This document shows positions 53,230 through 59,932 of a stretch of DNA of 64,000 bases, in pieces. Source of the DNA: JAUMBM01 sp964441755 (GTDB lineage Bacteria > Bacteroidota > Bacteroidia > Chitinophagales > Saprospiraceae); contig CAYTVG010000002.1 in NCBI GenBank assembly GCA_964441755.1, forward strand, positions 372,001-436,000, read 5' to 3'. The position numbers were made by a program, and so were the translations under genes. The notes beneath the pieces were generated by a model, which was given only the letters and a program-made list of their open reading frames with translations, was not told the DNA's origin and searched no databases. Numbering within the stretch: position 1 is the stretch's first letter; each line of letters begins with the position of its first letter.

Positions 53230-53847
53230 TTAAGCTTCTTCGCGACCCCCTTTGAGGCGATCCTGATAAGCCTCCAGCGCTTCCCACTCACCGTTGTTGG
53301 CAAGTTCAGCCTGCTTAGCCCAGGTTGCCGGGTCGTGAATGCGATAGCTAGGACCTGCGTTGTCGAGAATTTCCTGCACTTTTTCGATCGGGGCTGTTGC
53401 CAGATCAGCCCAGCTGCGGATACCTGCTTCGTTGAGCAGACCTTCGATCTTGGGGCCGATACCCTCGACCATTTTGAGGTCATCCTGCTTAATCTTTTTA
53501 CCGGAAGGAAGGACAACAGTGCCTGCCTTAGTAGTGGTAGCTGCCGGCGCGGATACCTTAGCCGCAGGGGCGTCCAGCATTTCAGCTACCTCGTTAAAAG
53601 GGAGTATGTGGACAAATGTACGATCAAGACGCCCCTTTTTGAAGGCAACCTTGCCGTCTACAGCTGCGTGCAGCGAAAAATCGCGGCTTACGTATACATT
53701 TTCACCCGCGTGGAAACGCGTGCCGCGCTGGCGAACGAGGATGTTGCCAGCCTTAGCTGTTTGTCCACCGAAAAGCTTGACACCGAGTCGCTTACTTTTA
53801 CTGTCCCGGCCGTTATCGGTACTACCTACGCCTTTTTTGTGTGCCAT
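53230..53847 (-). CDS. rpmA: Ribosomal protein L27 with an extra C-terminal helix-hairpin-helix domain
   Basis: 205 residues against about 85 for ordinary L27. Residues 1-84 are canonical L27 (MAHKKGVGSTDNGRDSKSKR, FGGQTAKAGNILVRQRGTRF, GENVYVSRD). No cleavable N-terminal extension is present. After an Ala/Thr/Lys linker, residues about 124-198 form a helix-hairpin-helix-type domain (LKMVEGIGPKIEGLLNEAGI, SWADLATAPIEKVQEIL, SYRIHDPATWAKQAELA). In Bacteroidota this domain is more familiar as an extension of L21; here L21 is short and L27 carries it. It sits near the ribosomal peptidyl transferase centre through its L27 part. The added domain may bind RNA or DNA. Cotranscribed with rplU, 48 bp downstream. 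Confidence 0.93.
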   Translation of the reverse strand: MAHKKGVGSTDNGRDSKSKRLGVKLFGGQTAKAGNILVRQRGTRFHAGENVYVSRDFSLHAAVDGKVAFKKGRLDRTFVHILPFNEVAEMLDAPAAKVSAPAATTTKAGTVVLPSGKKIKQDDLKMVEGIGPKIEGLLNEAGIRSWADLATAPIEKVQEILDNAGPSYRIHDPATWAKQAELANNGEWEALEAYQDRLKGGREEA

Positions 53848-53895
53848 GACACGAAAATTTTTTTGATGAGGTAAATAAGAACGAAAATCCGGGCA

Positions 53896-54204
53896 TTAAC
53901 CGGCAATGCTGTCAATTTTAATCTTGCTGAAACACTGGCGGTGACCGTTCTTCACGCGATAGCCCTTACGGCGCTTTTTCTTGAAGACGATCACTTTGTC
54001 GCCTTTTACGTGGTCGAGTACCGTCGCCTTGATTTCGGCTTTGAGCATCGGCTTGCCTACAGATACAGCACCGTCGCGATCAATCAGGTGTACCTGATCG
54101 AAAGAAACTGAACTGCCTGCTTCGGCTTCCAGCTGGTGGACGAAAAGCTGCTGCCCTTCCTCAACTTTGAACTGCTGACCAGCTATGGTTACGATTGCAA
54201 ACAT
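53896..54204 (-). CDS. rplU: 50S ribosomal protein L21
   Basis: 102 residues, the standard short L21. MFAIVTIAGQQFKVEEGQQL at the start, LDHVKGDKVIVFKKKRRKGY with the RNA-binding KKKRR loop, and GHRQCFSKIKID at the end. Binds 23S rRNA. It lies upstream of rpmA in the usual order. Its promoter is one of the best -33/-7 matches in the window. It lacks the C-terminal extension often found on Bacteroidota L21. Confidence 0.97.
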   Translation of the reverse strand: MFAIVTIAGQQFKVEEGQQLFVHQLEAEAGSSVSFDQVHLIDRDGAVSVGKPMLKAEIKATVLDHVKGDKVIVFKKKRRKGYRVKNGHRQCFSKIKIDSIAG

Positions 54205-54240
54205 GGTAAGCTAATTTTTGAAAAATTTTACAAACGGCCA

Positions 54241-54272
54241 CAAAGATAAAGCAACAGATTGGTTTTGACAAA
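54241..54272 (-). promoter_or_regulatory. Promoter of rplU-rpmA
   Basis: On the minus strand: TTTG (54272-54269), 20-bp spacer, TATCTTTG (54248-54241). Ideal match to the Bacteroidota consensus, 37 bp before the rplU start. Confidence 0.75.
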
Positions 54273-54297
54273 TCTGTTGCGCTTTTTCTGCTTATTA

Positions 54298-54345
54298 TTC
54301 CTGCACGCATTCAGGCAGCACAGGCTGCCCGAATGCATGCAGGAA
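54298..54345 (-). terminator. Hairpin after the 232-residue VWA gene
   Basis: 22-bp arms with two mismatches around a 4-nt loop, starting 9 bp after the VWA stop. It separates that gene from the rplU promoter. Confidence 0.65.
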
Positions 54346-54353
54346 AACAGCAC

Positions 54354-55052
54354 TCAGTCTTTGTCGTCGACAGGGGTTTGCTCGTCGACAGGCGCTTCTG
54401 GCTTAAGGTGTGCAAAGTATCCCTGATCGAGAGATGTTGACCGGGAGTTCTTGCTCACTTTCTTGTAATAATGGTAACGGGCTTCTCTTTCTGTATCGAA
54501 CATGGCGGCCATGTCTGCATCGTTGGCTTTAAATTCCAGGGTGTTGGTAATGGACAGCTTGCTGGCTGCTTCGACAATATCGTGGTTGGCACCAATATAG
54601 GCAAACGTCCAGGCTTGTTCTTTGAGTTGGCTGATCAGCTTGCTGATTTGCTCGGCTGTATAATTCCTCGAAGCGTTCTCTTCACCGTCGGTGAGGATGG
54701 TCACCAGAACGTTGTAGCCGCGATTGCCGGGCAGCTCGTTTTTTAGCCGGTTGACACTTTGACCGATGGCATCAAACAGTGGAGTGGAACCATTGGGCTT
54801 GTACATGTTGTCATTGATCTTATTCAGTCGACTTGTTTCTTCATTCCAGTGGATGGACTTAATGCCATCACTATTGAAACTCACGAGGGATACAAAGTGC
54901 TCCTGTTCCGGAAACTGTGCGCTTACTGAGCGGATGGTCTCCACAATTTCGTTGAAGCCGCTGATGGTCGGCTGCTTGATGGATAGCATAGAGCCACTCT
55001 CATCCAGGATAATGAGGTTGTAGACATGGTGTGTTAGCGGATTCATGATCAT
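54354..55052 (-). CDS. VWA-domain protein (TerY/YfbK-like)
   Basis: 232 residues, a single von Willebrand A domain without signal peptide. MIDAS: LIILDESGSM (Asp17-x-Ser-x-Ser), GSTPLFDAIGQSV with the Thr, and TILTDGEENAS with the second Asp. GYNVLVTILTDGEE and FAYIGANHDIVEAASKL are typical of bacterial cytoplasmic VWA proteins related to TerY. The last 35 residues are acidic and Pro-rich. Such proteins bind partners in a metal-dependent way; no partner is adjacent. It follows the SeqA-N/RAMA gene on the same strand after about 190 bp with its own hairpin between, so cotranscription is doubtful. Confidence 0.85.
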   Translation of the reverse strand: MIMNPLTHHVYNLIILDESGSMLSIKQPTISGFNEIVETIRSVSAQFPEQEHFVSLVSFNSDGIKSIHWNEETSRLNKINDNMYKPNGSTPLFDAIGQSVNRLKNELPGNRGYNVLVTILTDGEENASRNYTAEQISKLISQLKEQAWTFAYIGANHDIVEAASKLSITNTLEFKANDADMAAMFDTEREARYHYYKKVSKNSRSTSLDQGYFAHLKPEAPVDEQTPVDDKD

Positions 55053-55203
55053 CTGTGTTTAAAGTAATTAAATAAAGGTTGAAAAAGGTCGGTTGTCAGG
55101 ATGTACGAGAACACTAGGGTTTTTCGGGCAGTAGGTCCCGGGAAGCCGAATATTTCGGGCCGGCAAGGAAGAAATATTGGCCCGCCTCCGAAGCGCTGAA
55201 AGT

Positions 55204-55227
55204 CCGGCCGGCAGGGCTGCCGGCCGG
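55204..55227 (-). terminator. GC-rich hairpin after the SeqA-N/RAMA gene
   Basis: Perfect 11-bp arms CCGGCCGGCAG / CTGCCGGCCGG with a 2-nt centre, 20 bp after the stop at 55247. No T-tract. Confidence 0.55.
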
Positions 55228-55246
55228 GAAGCAGGCAGCCCGGGCA

Positions 55247-55774
55247 CTAGCCGGTATAAGGTTTTCGGAGCTGGCTCAATTTCTCCCAGCGTTGGGTTTT
55301 TTCGTCAAAGTATTCCCAAAATGTCCAGCCGTTGACGTTGATGCCGCCATTGATGGCCATGGCTGCCGCCGAAGGCGACTGGTGTGCAACACCGTCAATC
55401 AGTATGCTGCCATTGTAAATAACTGCTTCATATCTATGCTTGCCCGACCACTTCTGCAGCTTGCTGCCTTCCGGTAGCCGCGCACCTCCGTAGATCCAGT
55501 CGCGGGTGGTCGCAGGCCGCTGCTTGTAAAGCCTTTCTGCTATGGTCTTCGCCTGAAAGGCAGCAATTTTTTCACTCAGGGACAGAGACGGATAATCCGG
55601 CTCTGGCTGCATCGGGGGCAGACTCACAGAATACGACATCTCAGCACTGACGTCTACTGCAGTCGGATCAACGCCCAGCAGTCGTCGGAGAATGTCATTC
55701 TCTGACTCATCAAAACTCTCTCTGGAGTTCTCAATGAGTCGGTGTATATCTATATCTATCTCGATTTTTTTCAT
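55247..55774 (-). CDS. SeqA-N-like plus RAMA domain protein, predicted reader of modified DNA
   Basis: 175 residues. Residues 1-35 (IEIDIDIHRLIENSRES, then DESENDILRRLLG) closely resemble the N-terminal oligomerisation/ribbon-helix-helix segment of SeqA. Residues about 95-172 resemble the RAMA domain (restriction enzyme adenine methylase associated): KWSGKHRYEAVIYNGSILID, then HQSPSAAAMAI, NVNGWTFWEYF and KLSQLRK. RAMA is a predicted binder of modified or methylated DNA, and SeqA binds hemimethylated GATC near oriC through a different C-terminal domain. The fusion suggests an oligomerising reader of DNA modification. No methylase gene is adjacent. A TACATTTG promoter lies upstream. Function is inference. 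Confidence 0.8.
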   Translation of the reverse strand: MKKIEIDIDIHRLIENSRESFDESENDILRRLLGVDPTAVDVSAEMSYSVSLPPMQPEPDYPSLSLSEKIAAFQAKTIAERLYKQRPATTRDWIYGGARLPEGSKLQKWSGKHRYEAVIYNGSILIDGVAHQSPSAAAMAINGGINVNGWTFWEYFDEKTQRWEKLSQLRKPYTG

Positions 55775-55791
55775 TTTTAGAAAATATTAGA

Positions 55792-55822
55792 CAAATGTAG
55801 GCATGAAAAAGCATTTTGTCAA
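55792..55822 (-). promoter_or_regulatory. Promoter of the SeqA-N/RAMA gene
   Basis: Minus strand: TTG (55822-55820), 20-bp spacer, TACATTTG (55799-55792), 18 bp before the start codon. Indicates independent transcription of the gene. Confidence 0.55.
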
Positions 55823-56002
55823 GTTTATTTCTAAAATTTTCTAAAAAAATCTATTGGTTGTTTTTGTCGCTGAGTGCGGGCTCGTCAATTGCGGGATGAG
55901 CATTGACATTACCACCGGCCTCCGGACGCTTGATCACGTCCCCCGCATATACGCATGGTGTTGTCGGAAAGTTCCGGATACCCCTGAGATTTATCCAAAA
56001 AT

Positions 56003-56044
56003 CCTTCCGGCGAATGCCTGCAGGGGCGGGCATTCGCCGGAAGG
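56003..56044 (-). terminator. Intrinsic terminator of the conserved family gene
   Basis: Perfect 16-bp arms (56003-56018 and 56029-56044), followed on the minus strand by ATTTTTGG. It lies about 40 bp after the stop at 56082. Confidence 0.8.
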
Positions 56045-56081
56045 GAAGCTCGGTTTGTTGTCGGTATAAGTGCTAACCGGA

Positions 56082-56483
56082 TTAGGCAGCAGGTTGAATC
56101 AACTTTTCAGTCTGATCTGTAAGTCGTTGTATCAACAGCTCCGCGATACGCCGGGAAAGCTCGCCTTCGTGTTGATGATAAATGAGTATTTCTGCTGTCG
56201 TAAATTGACCTACGACCAGCCCGATGAGCATCGTGCGCAGTTTGCTGTCCTGCCGGATGCAGTTTGCAATGTATTCGGCTTGCTTGTTCATCGGCAGTTG
56301 CCAAAATACACCTTTGCTTTTCTGCAGGTAATGCCGGAAAACAAGGAGAATCAATTCGTTTTGAAGCTTGAGCACCGGCCGCAGCGTGTGGTGCATGAAA
56401 TACGCCGGACTGTCAGCAGTTGTGCCGCTTGCCGCTACAGCTATTTCGGGGCGTATATGTAGCAAGGCTTCATCTCTTTGCAT
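56082..56483 (-). CDS. Conserved Bacteroidota protein (often annotated glyoxalase without support)
   Basis: 133 residues from ATG 56483; the frame extends ten codons to a GTG at 56513. All-helical: HHTLRPVLKLQNELILLVFR, GVFWQLPMNKQAEYIANCI, LIGLVVGQFTTAEILIYHQH and RRIAELLIQRLTDQTE. I recognise this as a small Bacteroidota family that carries the name glyoxalase in some annotations, but no vicinal-oxygen-chelate fold or metal ligands are visible, so that name is not used. Cytoplasmic; function unknown. It has its own terminator. Confidence 0.72.
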   Translation of the reverse strand: MQRDEALLHIRPEIAVAASGTTADSPAYFMHHTLRPVLKLQNELILLVFRHYLQKSKGVFWQLPMNKQAEYIANCIRQDSKLRTMLIGLVVGQFTTAEILIYHQHEGELSRRIAELLIQRLTDQTEKLIQPAA

Positions 56484-56562
56484 GGGAAGCAGTTGGGGAT
56501 AAAAAAATTGCACGGCACCTGCCCGGGATTTGCTGCCTGCGGCAGCACTGTCTTTGGGCGAA

Positions 56563-56598
56563 TTTTTACCTTCCTGCGTTTACGCAGGAAGGTAAAAA
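56563..56598 (-). terminator. Hairpin after the tandem GldN-like gene
   Basis: Perfect 17-bp arms TTTTTACCTTCCTGCGT / ACGCAGGAAGGTAAAAA with a 2-nt centre, 93 bp after the stop at 56691 and before the next minus-strand gene. Confidence 0.6.
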
Positions 56599-56690
56599 TG
56601 CACGAAAAGAAACTTACCATGTCTGTTGCTGACATGCCGAACAAGCACCTAAGATGATATTCACCGACCTAGGGACGATGAAATACTGTG

Positions 56691-57947
56691 CTAAAAGAAA
56701 GGAACATAAAACAGCGGCTTAAGTTGACGGTCTCTGTCTGTGCGAACCATGGGAGCCCAGCCGACAGGGCGGTAGTAGAGGGCGCGTTTTTCTTCGTGCC
56801 AAAACCAGCGCACCGCCAGCTTCAGATGGCTGACCTGCTCGCTCTTGAGTTCGTTGGTGACAATCACTACCTTTTCTTCAAATGTCTTGGGGTCAAAGGT
56901 TACGATCGTATCAACACTGCGCACTATGGCATCGCGATCAGCCTGCGATAACAGCTGCGGTTGCAACAGATTGTTCATAAGCAATGGGTAGCCTGACGAG
57001 CGCAACAGCCAGTGGATGCGCTCTTTGTCGAACTGTCCCTTGTGGTTGTCGACTTTGCTCAGGTCTGGACTACTTGCACGACTGAGTGTCTGGTTAATGA
57101 AGGTAACATCGGCCGAGAGTCGGGCGGCATCAGGATCGGGTTCCGGGCCGGCAATCGCAAACCAGCAGGCTGGCTGGCAGGCGACTTCACCGGATGCAAA
57201 TGACGGTCTGTGTATGAGTGGGGCAAAAGCCAGCGCCCGATAGCCGAGGGCATTGGTACTGTCGTCCCAATACAGTTGCTGCCGGACACGCATACCAAGT
57301 ATCTGGCCTGGCTTGAGTGAATTGCGCACAATCAGCACTCTCTCTTCGAAGGTTACCGGATCTAAGGTGGTTATCGTATCGATTGCTGTTACCAGGCTGT
57401 TGCGTTCAGTGGCCGACATTGGAAGGCTCAGTTGCGCATCCGTAAAAGCAGGCAGATCGCTGTCGGCAAGCCACGCAAGCAGGAGGCGATCCCCAAAGCT
57501 CGTCTGCCCGTCGGGATAGGTAATAAACCCGCTCTCATGCGGTGGCTGCAGCAGTTTTTCTACCTGCAGTTGGTTCCAGTCAGCAGTCACCAGCTTGTTG
57601 CTGTCGCTGAGAAAAGCTTCGGAGATGCGGTAGTCGGAATAGACCTCTGCCTGCCAGCTCAGGTGCTGGGGTACAGTCGACGACTGGGCACACAAAGTAT
57701 TGAAAAAAAGGCTGATAAGTGCACCAATAATCGTGATTATCCGGTGGAAAATCTCAATAGGCGGGTGTTTTTCGTCTTTGCAATCGATGATGCCAAGAAT
57801 AATATCTACAAACTTTCTAACCACTATGACAGCCCAATTGTCATCGTACACATCCTTGCCGGGCTTTGGAAATTTGATGTCGTTTTGCTTGTAATGTGAT
57901 AGGGTTTTCATCGTTTGTTGGTTTTGCTTTTTGGAATTCAGGTTCAT
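56691..57947 (-). CDS. Tandem GldN/PorN-like protein with N-terminal membrane segment
   Basis: 418 residues. Two copies of a GldN-like unit are visible at residues about 189-245 (IDTITTLDPVTFEERVLIV ... YRALAFAPLI) and 345-401 (VDTIVTFDPKTFEEKVVIV ... YRPVGWAPMV). Each follows a helical stretch of the FxDRLLLAWL type. GldN/PorN forms the periplasmic ring of the T9SS motor with GldK and has a single such unit. Here the N-terminus is odd: about 65 charged residues precede a hydrophobic segment (IITIIGALISLFFNTLCAQ) ending in a signal-peptidase-like site. ATG 57911 is an alternative start. No gldKLM genes flank it, so it is a divergent paralog rather than the core component. Function unknown. 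Confidence 0.75.
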   Translation of the reverse strand: MNLNSKKQNQQTMKTLSHYKQNDIKFPKPGKDVYDDNWAVIVVRKFVDIILGIIDCKDEKHPPIEIFHRIITIIGALISLFFNTLCAQSSTVPQHLSWQAEVYSDYRISEAFLSDSNKLVTADWNQLQVEKLLQPPHESGFITYPDGQTSFGDRLLLAWLADSDLPAFTDAQLSLPMSATERNSLVTAIDTITTLDPVTFEERVLIVRNSLKPGQILGMRVRQQLYWDDSTNALGYRALAFAPLIHRPSFASGEVACQPACWFAIAGPEPDPDAARLSADVTFINQTLSRASSPDLSKVDNHKGQFDKERIHWLLRSSGYPLLMNNLLQPQLLSQADRDAIVRSVDTIVTFDPKTFEEKVVIVTNELKSEQVSHLKLAVRWFWHEEKRALYYRPVGWAPMVRTDRDRQLKPLFYVPFF

Positions 57948-58054
57948 AATGAATTGTAATCTTGGTAGTTGAATGGACCTTAAGTACTTGCAAGATAATA
58001 GTTTTTTGAAAAAAGTTCAAGGTTAAAAAGTTAAAAAGAGTATTCATTCACCTT

Positions 58055-58294
58055 TCAGCCTTGCATGTAGCCAAACTCAGCCAGGCGGCGGCGCAGCTCA
58101 GCCAGGTGCTTATTGGGTACAATAAGCAGATAGCCTTCGGCCGTAGCCAGAGGTTCATTGGCAGCGTTCAGCCGCAGTACATGGAATACCTGCCGTGGGC
58201 CAGGGGTGGCTACTTCAAATACGTTCCGGATCTTATTGCCAAGTTCAAAATGGTTTTTTTTCGGTTCTTGGTCAAATATAATGGGTATTGAGAT
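58055..58294 (-). pseudogene. Truncated gene fragment, no start codon
   Basis: A minus-strand frame of 79 codons ends with TGA at 58055. It is bounded upstream by a TAG at 58295-58297 and contains no ATG before residue 77. Codon use and composition (VFEVATPGPRQVFHVLRLN, LATAEGYLLIVPNKHLAELR) look like real protein, unlike the AT-rich flank. The product is not recognised. The upstream break lies next to IS-end-like repeats at 58339-58388, so the 5' part was probably lost to an insertion or recombination event. Confidence 0.45.
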
Positions 58295-59076
58295 CTAGCT
58301 CCCCTAAGTGGAAGTAAATCATACGGACGAAATTTTGAATATTTCGGTATCCTTTAGCCGTATGCATATTTCGGAGTATGCTGACCCACCTCAACAGTCA
58401 GTCAGTTAAAAGCTAACATATAGGTACTGTAACAAGGTCGATTGGTGCTGTTTTCGGTAGATTGGAAGCCCCGTTAGGGGCGCGATATGGGTAGCAACGG
58501 TCCCGGTGTTTTTCAGAGTCCCGTAGGGACGAAATGTGGGTATGATTCTCCATCATCCATTATTCCAACGGTTTGAAAATATACCGTTCATCGTATGTAA
58601 CTCCGGGAAATACCGGGGTTGTTGTTTTCTACCCACATTCCGTCCCTACGGGTCTACCCACATCGCGTCCCTACGGGACTCTGGAAAATGCCGGGGCCGG
58701 TGTTTTCTACCCACATTCCGTCCCTACGGGACTACGGGAAATACCGGGGTTGTTTGCTTTCTACCTGTACTGATCCCCTAAATAACCAGACAAGGTTACC
58801 TTATTAAGGGTAGTTCTTACATGGGGAAATCTACGAAACCCACTTCATTTGGACTAGAGCCTTTTTTTCCGCAGTTTTGTAATTTTTAATTCAGCTGGCC
58901 TGCCTGTAAGCTTGTAAGTATAACAGTACTCAGTGCGATACTTCAGTTATTGTATCTGACAGAAAATTCCGATTGTGTCATGCCCGTATAAAGTGCCAAA
59001 TCGGGGGGCATTTAGTCAGATGCGACAGCCTTTGTAGTCGGTCGGGCAATACTGAGTACTTCAAATTATTGATCCC
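58295..59076. other. 782-bp region: IS-end-like repeats, repeat array and Crp upstream dyads
   Basis: From left to right: two ATATTTCGG-type direct repeats about 27 bp apart (58339 and 58366) next to GTATGCTGACCCACC, resembling multi-repeat ends of IS21-type elements; the left inverted-repeat arm and CCCGTAGGGACG array (58447-58765); then an AT-rich leader of the Crp gene with a 10-bp inverted repeat AGTACTCAGT (58925-58934) / ACTGAGTACT (59051-59060). No gene was accepted here; the short frames inside the array are repeat translations. Confidence 0.5.
58447..58765. repeat. Left inverted-repeat arm and CCCGTAGGGACG array
   Basis: 58447-58500 is a 54-nt sequence found inverted at 60886-60939 (51 of 54 identical). 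It is followed by CCCGTAGGGACG at 58520-58531 (forward) and its reverse complement at 58641-58652, 58666-58677 and 58719-58730, each next to a TGTGGGTAGAAAACA-like tail. The units match the well-known CCCGTAGGGACG intergenic repeats scattered in some Bacteroidota genomes. Confidence 0.85.
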
Positions 59077-59685
59077 ATGAAGGTGAGAGAGCCATTACAC
59101 GTCCATTTAGAATCATTGATTCACTATTTCCATAAAATAATACCCTTGAGCGCTCGGGAAGAGCAGCTTGTTCGGGAGCTTTTTAAACCCCGCTTGTACA
59201 GAAAAAGGCAGTATCTGTTACAAGAGGGCGACATCTGCCAGCAGTTTAGCTTTGTTATCTCTGGCTGTTTAAGAATGTACAAGGTAGACAAGGATGGAAA
59301 TACACATATCCTGCAATTTGCTGCAGAAAATTGGTGGTTGGTAGATATTGGCAGCTTTCATGGTAGAAAACCGGGGGAACTCAATATCGATGCGCTGGAA
59401 GATACCTTGGTTTTGCAGATCAGCTATGAAAATTTGCTCGTCCTCTACACACGGGCGGGCAAATTTGACAGAATCTTCAGGGTACTGATTGAAAATAGTT
59501 TTGTAGCCTTACAAAAGAGATTGTTACAAAATCTCAGCTCTTCGGCAGAAGAAAGATATGCTGCTTTTCTGGAGAATTATGCACAGTTTGCCAACCGCCT
59601 CCCTCAAACACAAATTGCTTCATTCCTGGGTATTAGCCCGGAGTTTTTGAGCCGATTGAGGAGCAGGATGGCTAAAAAATCTTAG
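59077..59685 (+). CDS. Crp/Fnr-family transcriptional regulator
   Basis: 202 residues. An N-terminal cyclic-nucleotide-binding-type jelly roll (RQYLLQEGDICQQFSFVISG, MYKVDKDGNTHILQFAAENW, LNIDALEDTLVLQI) precedes a long dimerisation helix and a helix-turn-helix (LPQTQIASFLGISPEFLSRLRSR). No N-terminal Cys cluster, so not an Fnr-type iron-sulfur sensor; the cAMP-contact Arg-Ser motif is not obvious, so the effector is unknown. It lies inside the repeat-bounded cassette with a 10-bp inverted repeat upstream that could be its own operator. The next gene, 250 bp on, encodes a secreted sugar-binding-like protein. Confidence 0.92.
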   Translation: MKVREPLHVHLESLIHYFHKIIPLSAREEQLVRELFKPRLYRKRQYLLQEGDICQQFSFVISGCLRMYKVDKDGNTHILQFAAENWWLVDIGSFHGRKPGELNIDALEDTLVLQISYENLLVLYTRAGKFDRIFRVLIENSFVALQKRLLQNLSSSAEERYAAFLENYAQFANRLPQTQIASFLGISPEFLSRLRSRMAKKS

Positions 59686-59720
59686 GATGTTCGGAATTTT
59701 CGGTCATCGATAAAAACGAT

Positions 59721-59784
59721 GTATTTGCTTGCGGATTTTGCGTTTTTGAAGGAATACAGTCGGTGCAACATGACTGAAAAAAGG
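59721..59784. repeat. Dispersed intergenic repeat, copy D (inverted)
   Basis: On the minus strand: CCTTTTTTCAGTCATGTTG, CACCGACTGTATTCCTTC, AAAAACGCAAAATCCGCAAG. Aligns with copy B at 33311-33363. It lies between the Crp gene and the concanavalin-like gene. Confidence 0.5.
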
Positions 59785-59932
59785 TAAAAAAAACCATTGG
59801 GTGCCTCATTCTTAAACTAAGTCAAGACTATTTCTTGATCTGCATCATTGGCAGCATAGCGCTCCCGGTCGCAATTTTGCCATCGCATTTATTTTGGAAG
59901 TTGTAGATTATCTGAAGGCTAATAACCAACGT

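Larger units (their letters stand above)
55775..56081. other. Intergenic region: promoter and terminator, no gene
   Basis: 307 bp between the SeqA-N/RAMA gene and the conserved family gene. Holds a minus-strand promoter (55792-55822) and a strong terminator (56003-56044). A 60-codon frame at 55851-56033 begins inside the terminator hairpin and is not accepted as a gene. Confidence 0.6.

Noticed and set aside
55851..56033. 60-codon minus-strand frame
   Set aside because: Its start lies inside the terminator hairpin of the preceding gene and it has no recognisable features; the C-terminal part could be a decayed remnant but this cannot be shown.
54354..57947. Reading the VWA, SeqA-N/RAMA, conserved family and GldN-like genes as one operon
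   Set aside because: Each gene is followed by its own hairpin and the SeqA-N/RAMA gene has its own promoter, so a single transcriptional unit is unlikely.
58536..58807. Short frames across the CCCGTAGGGACG array (and their mirror images at 60403-60899)
   Set aside because: They translate the repeat units (RPYG, VPTGL and similar strings) and are known artefacts of this repeat type.
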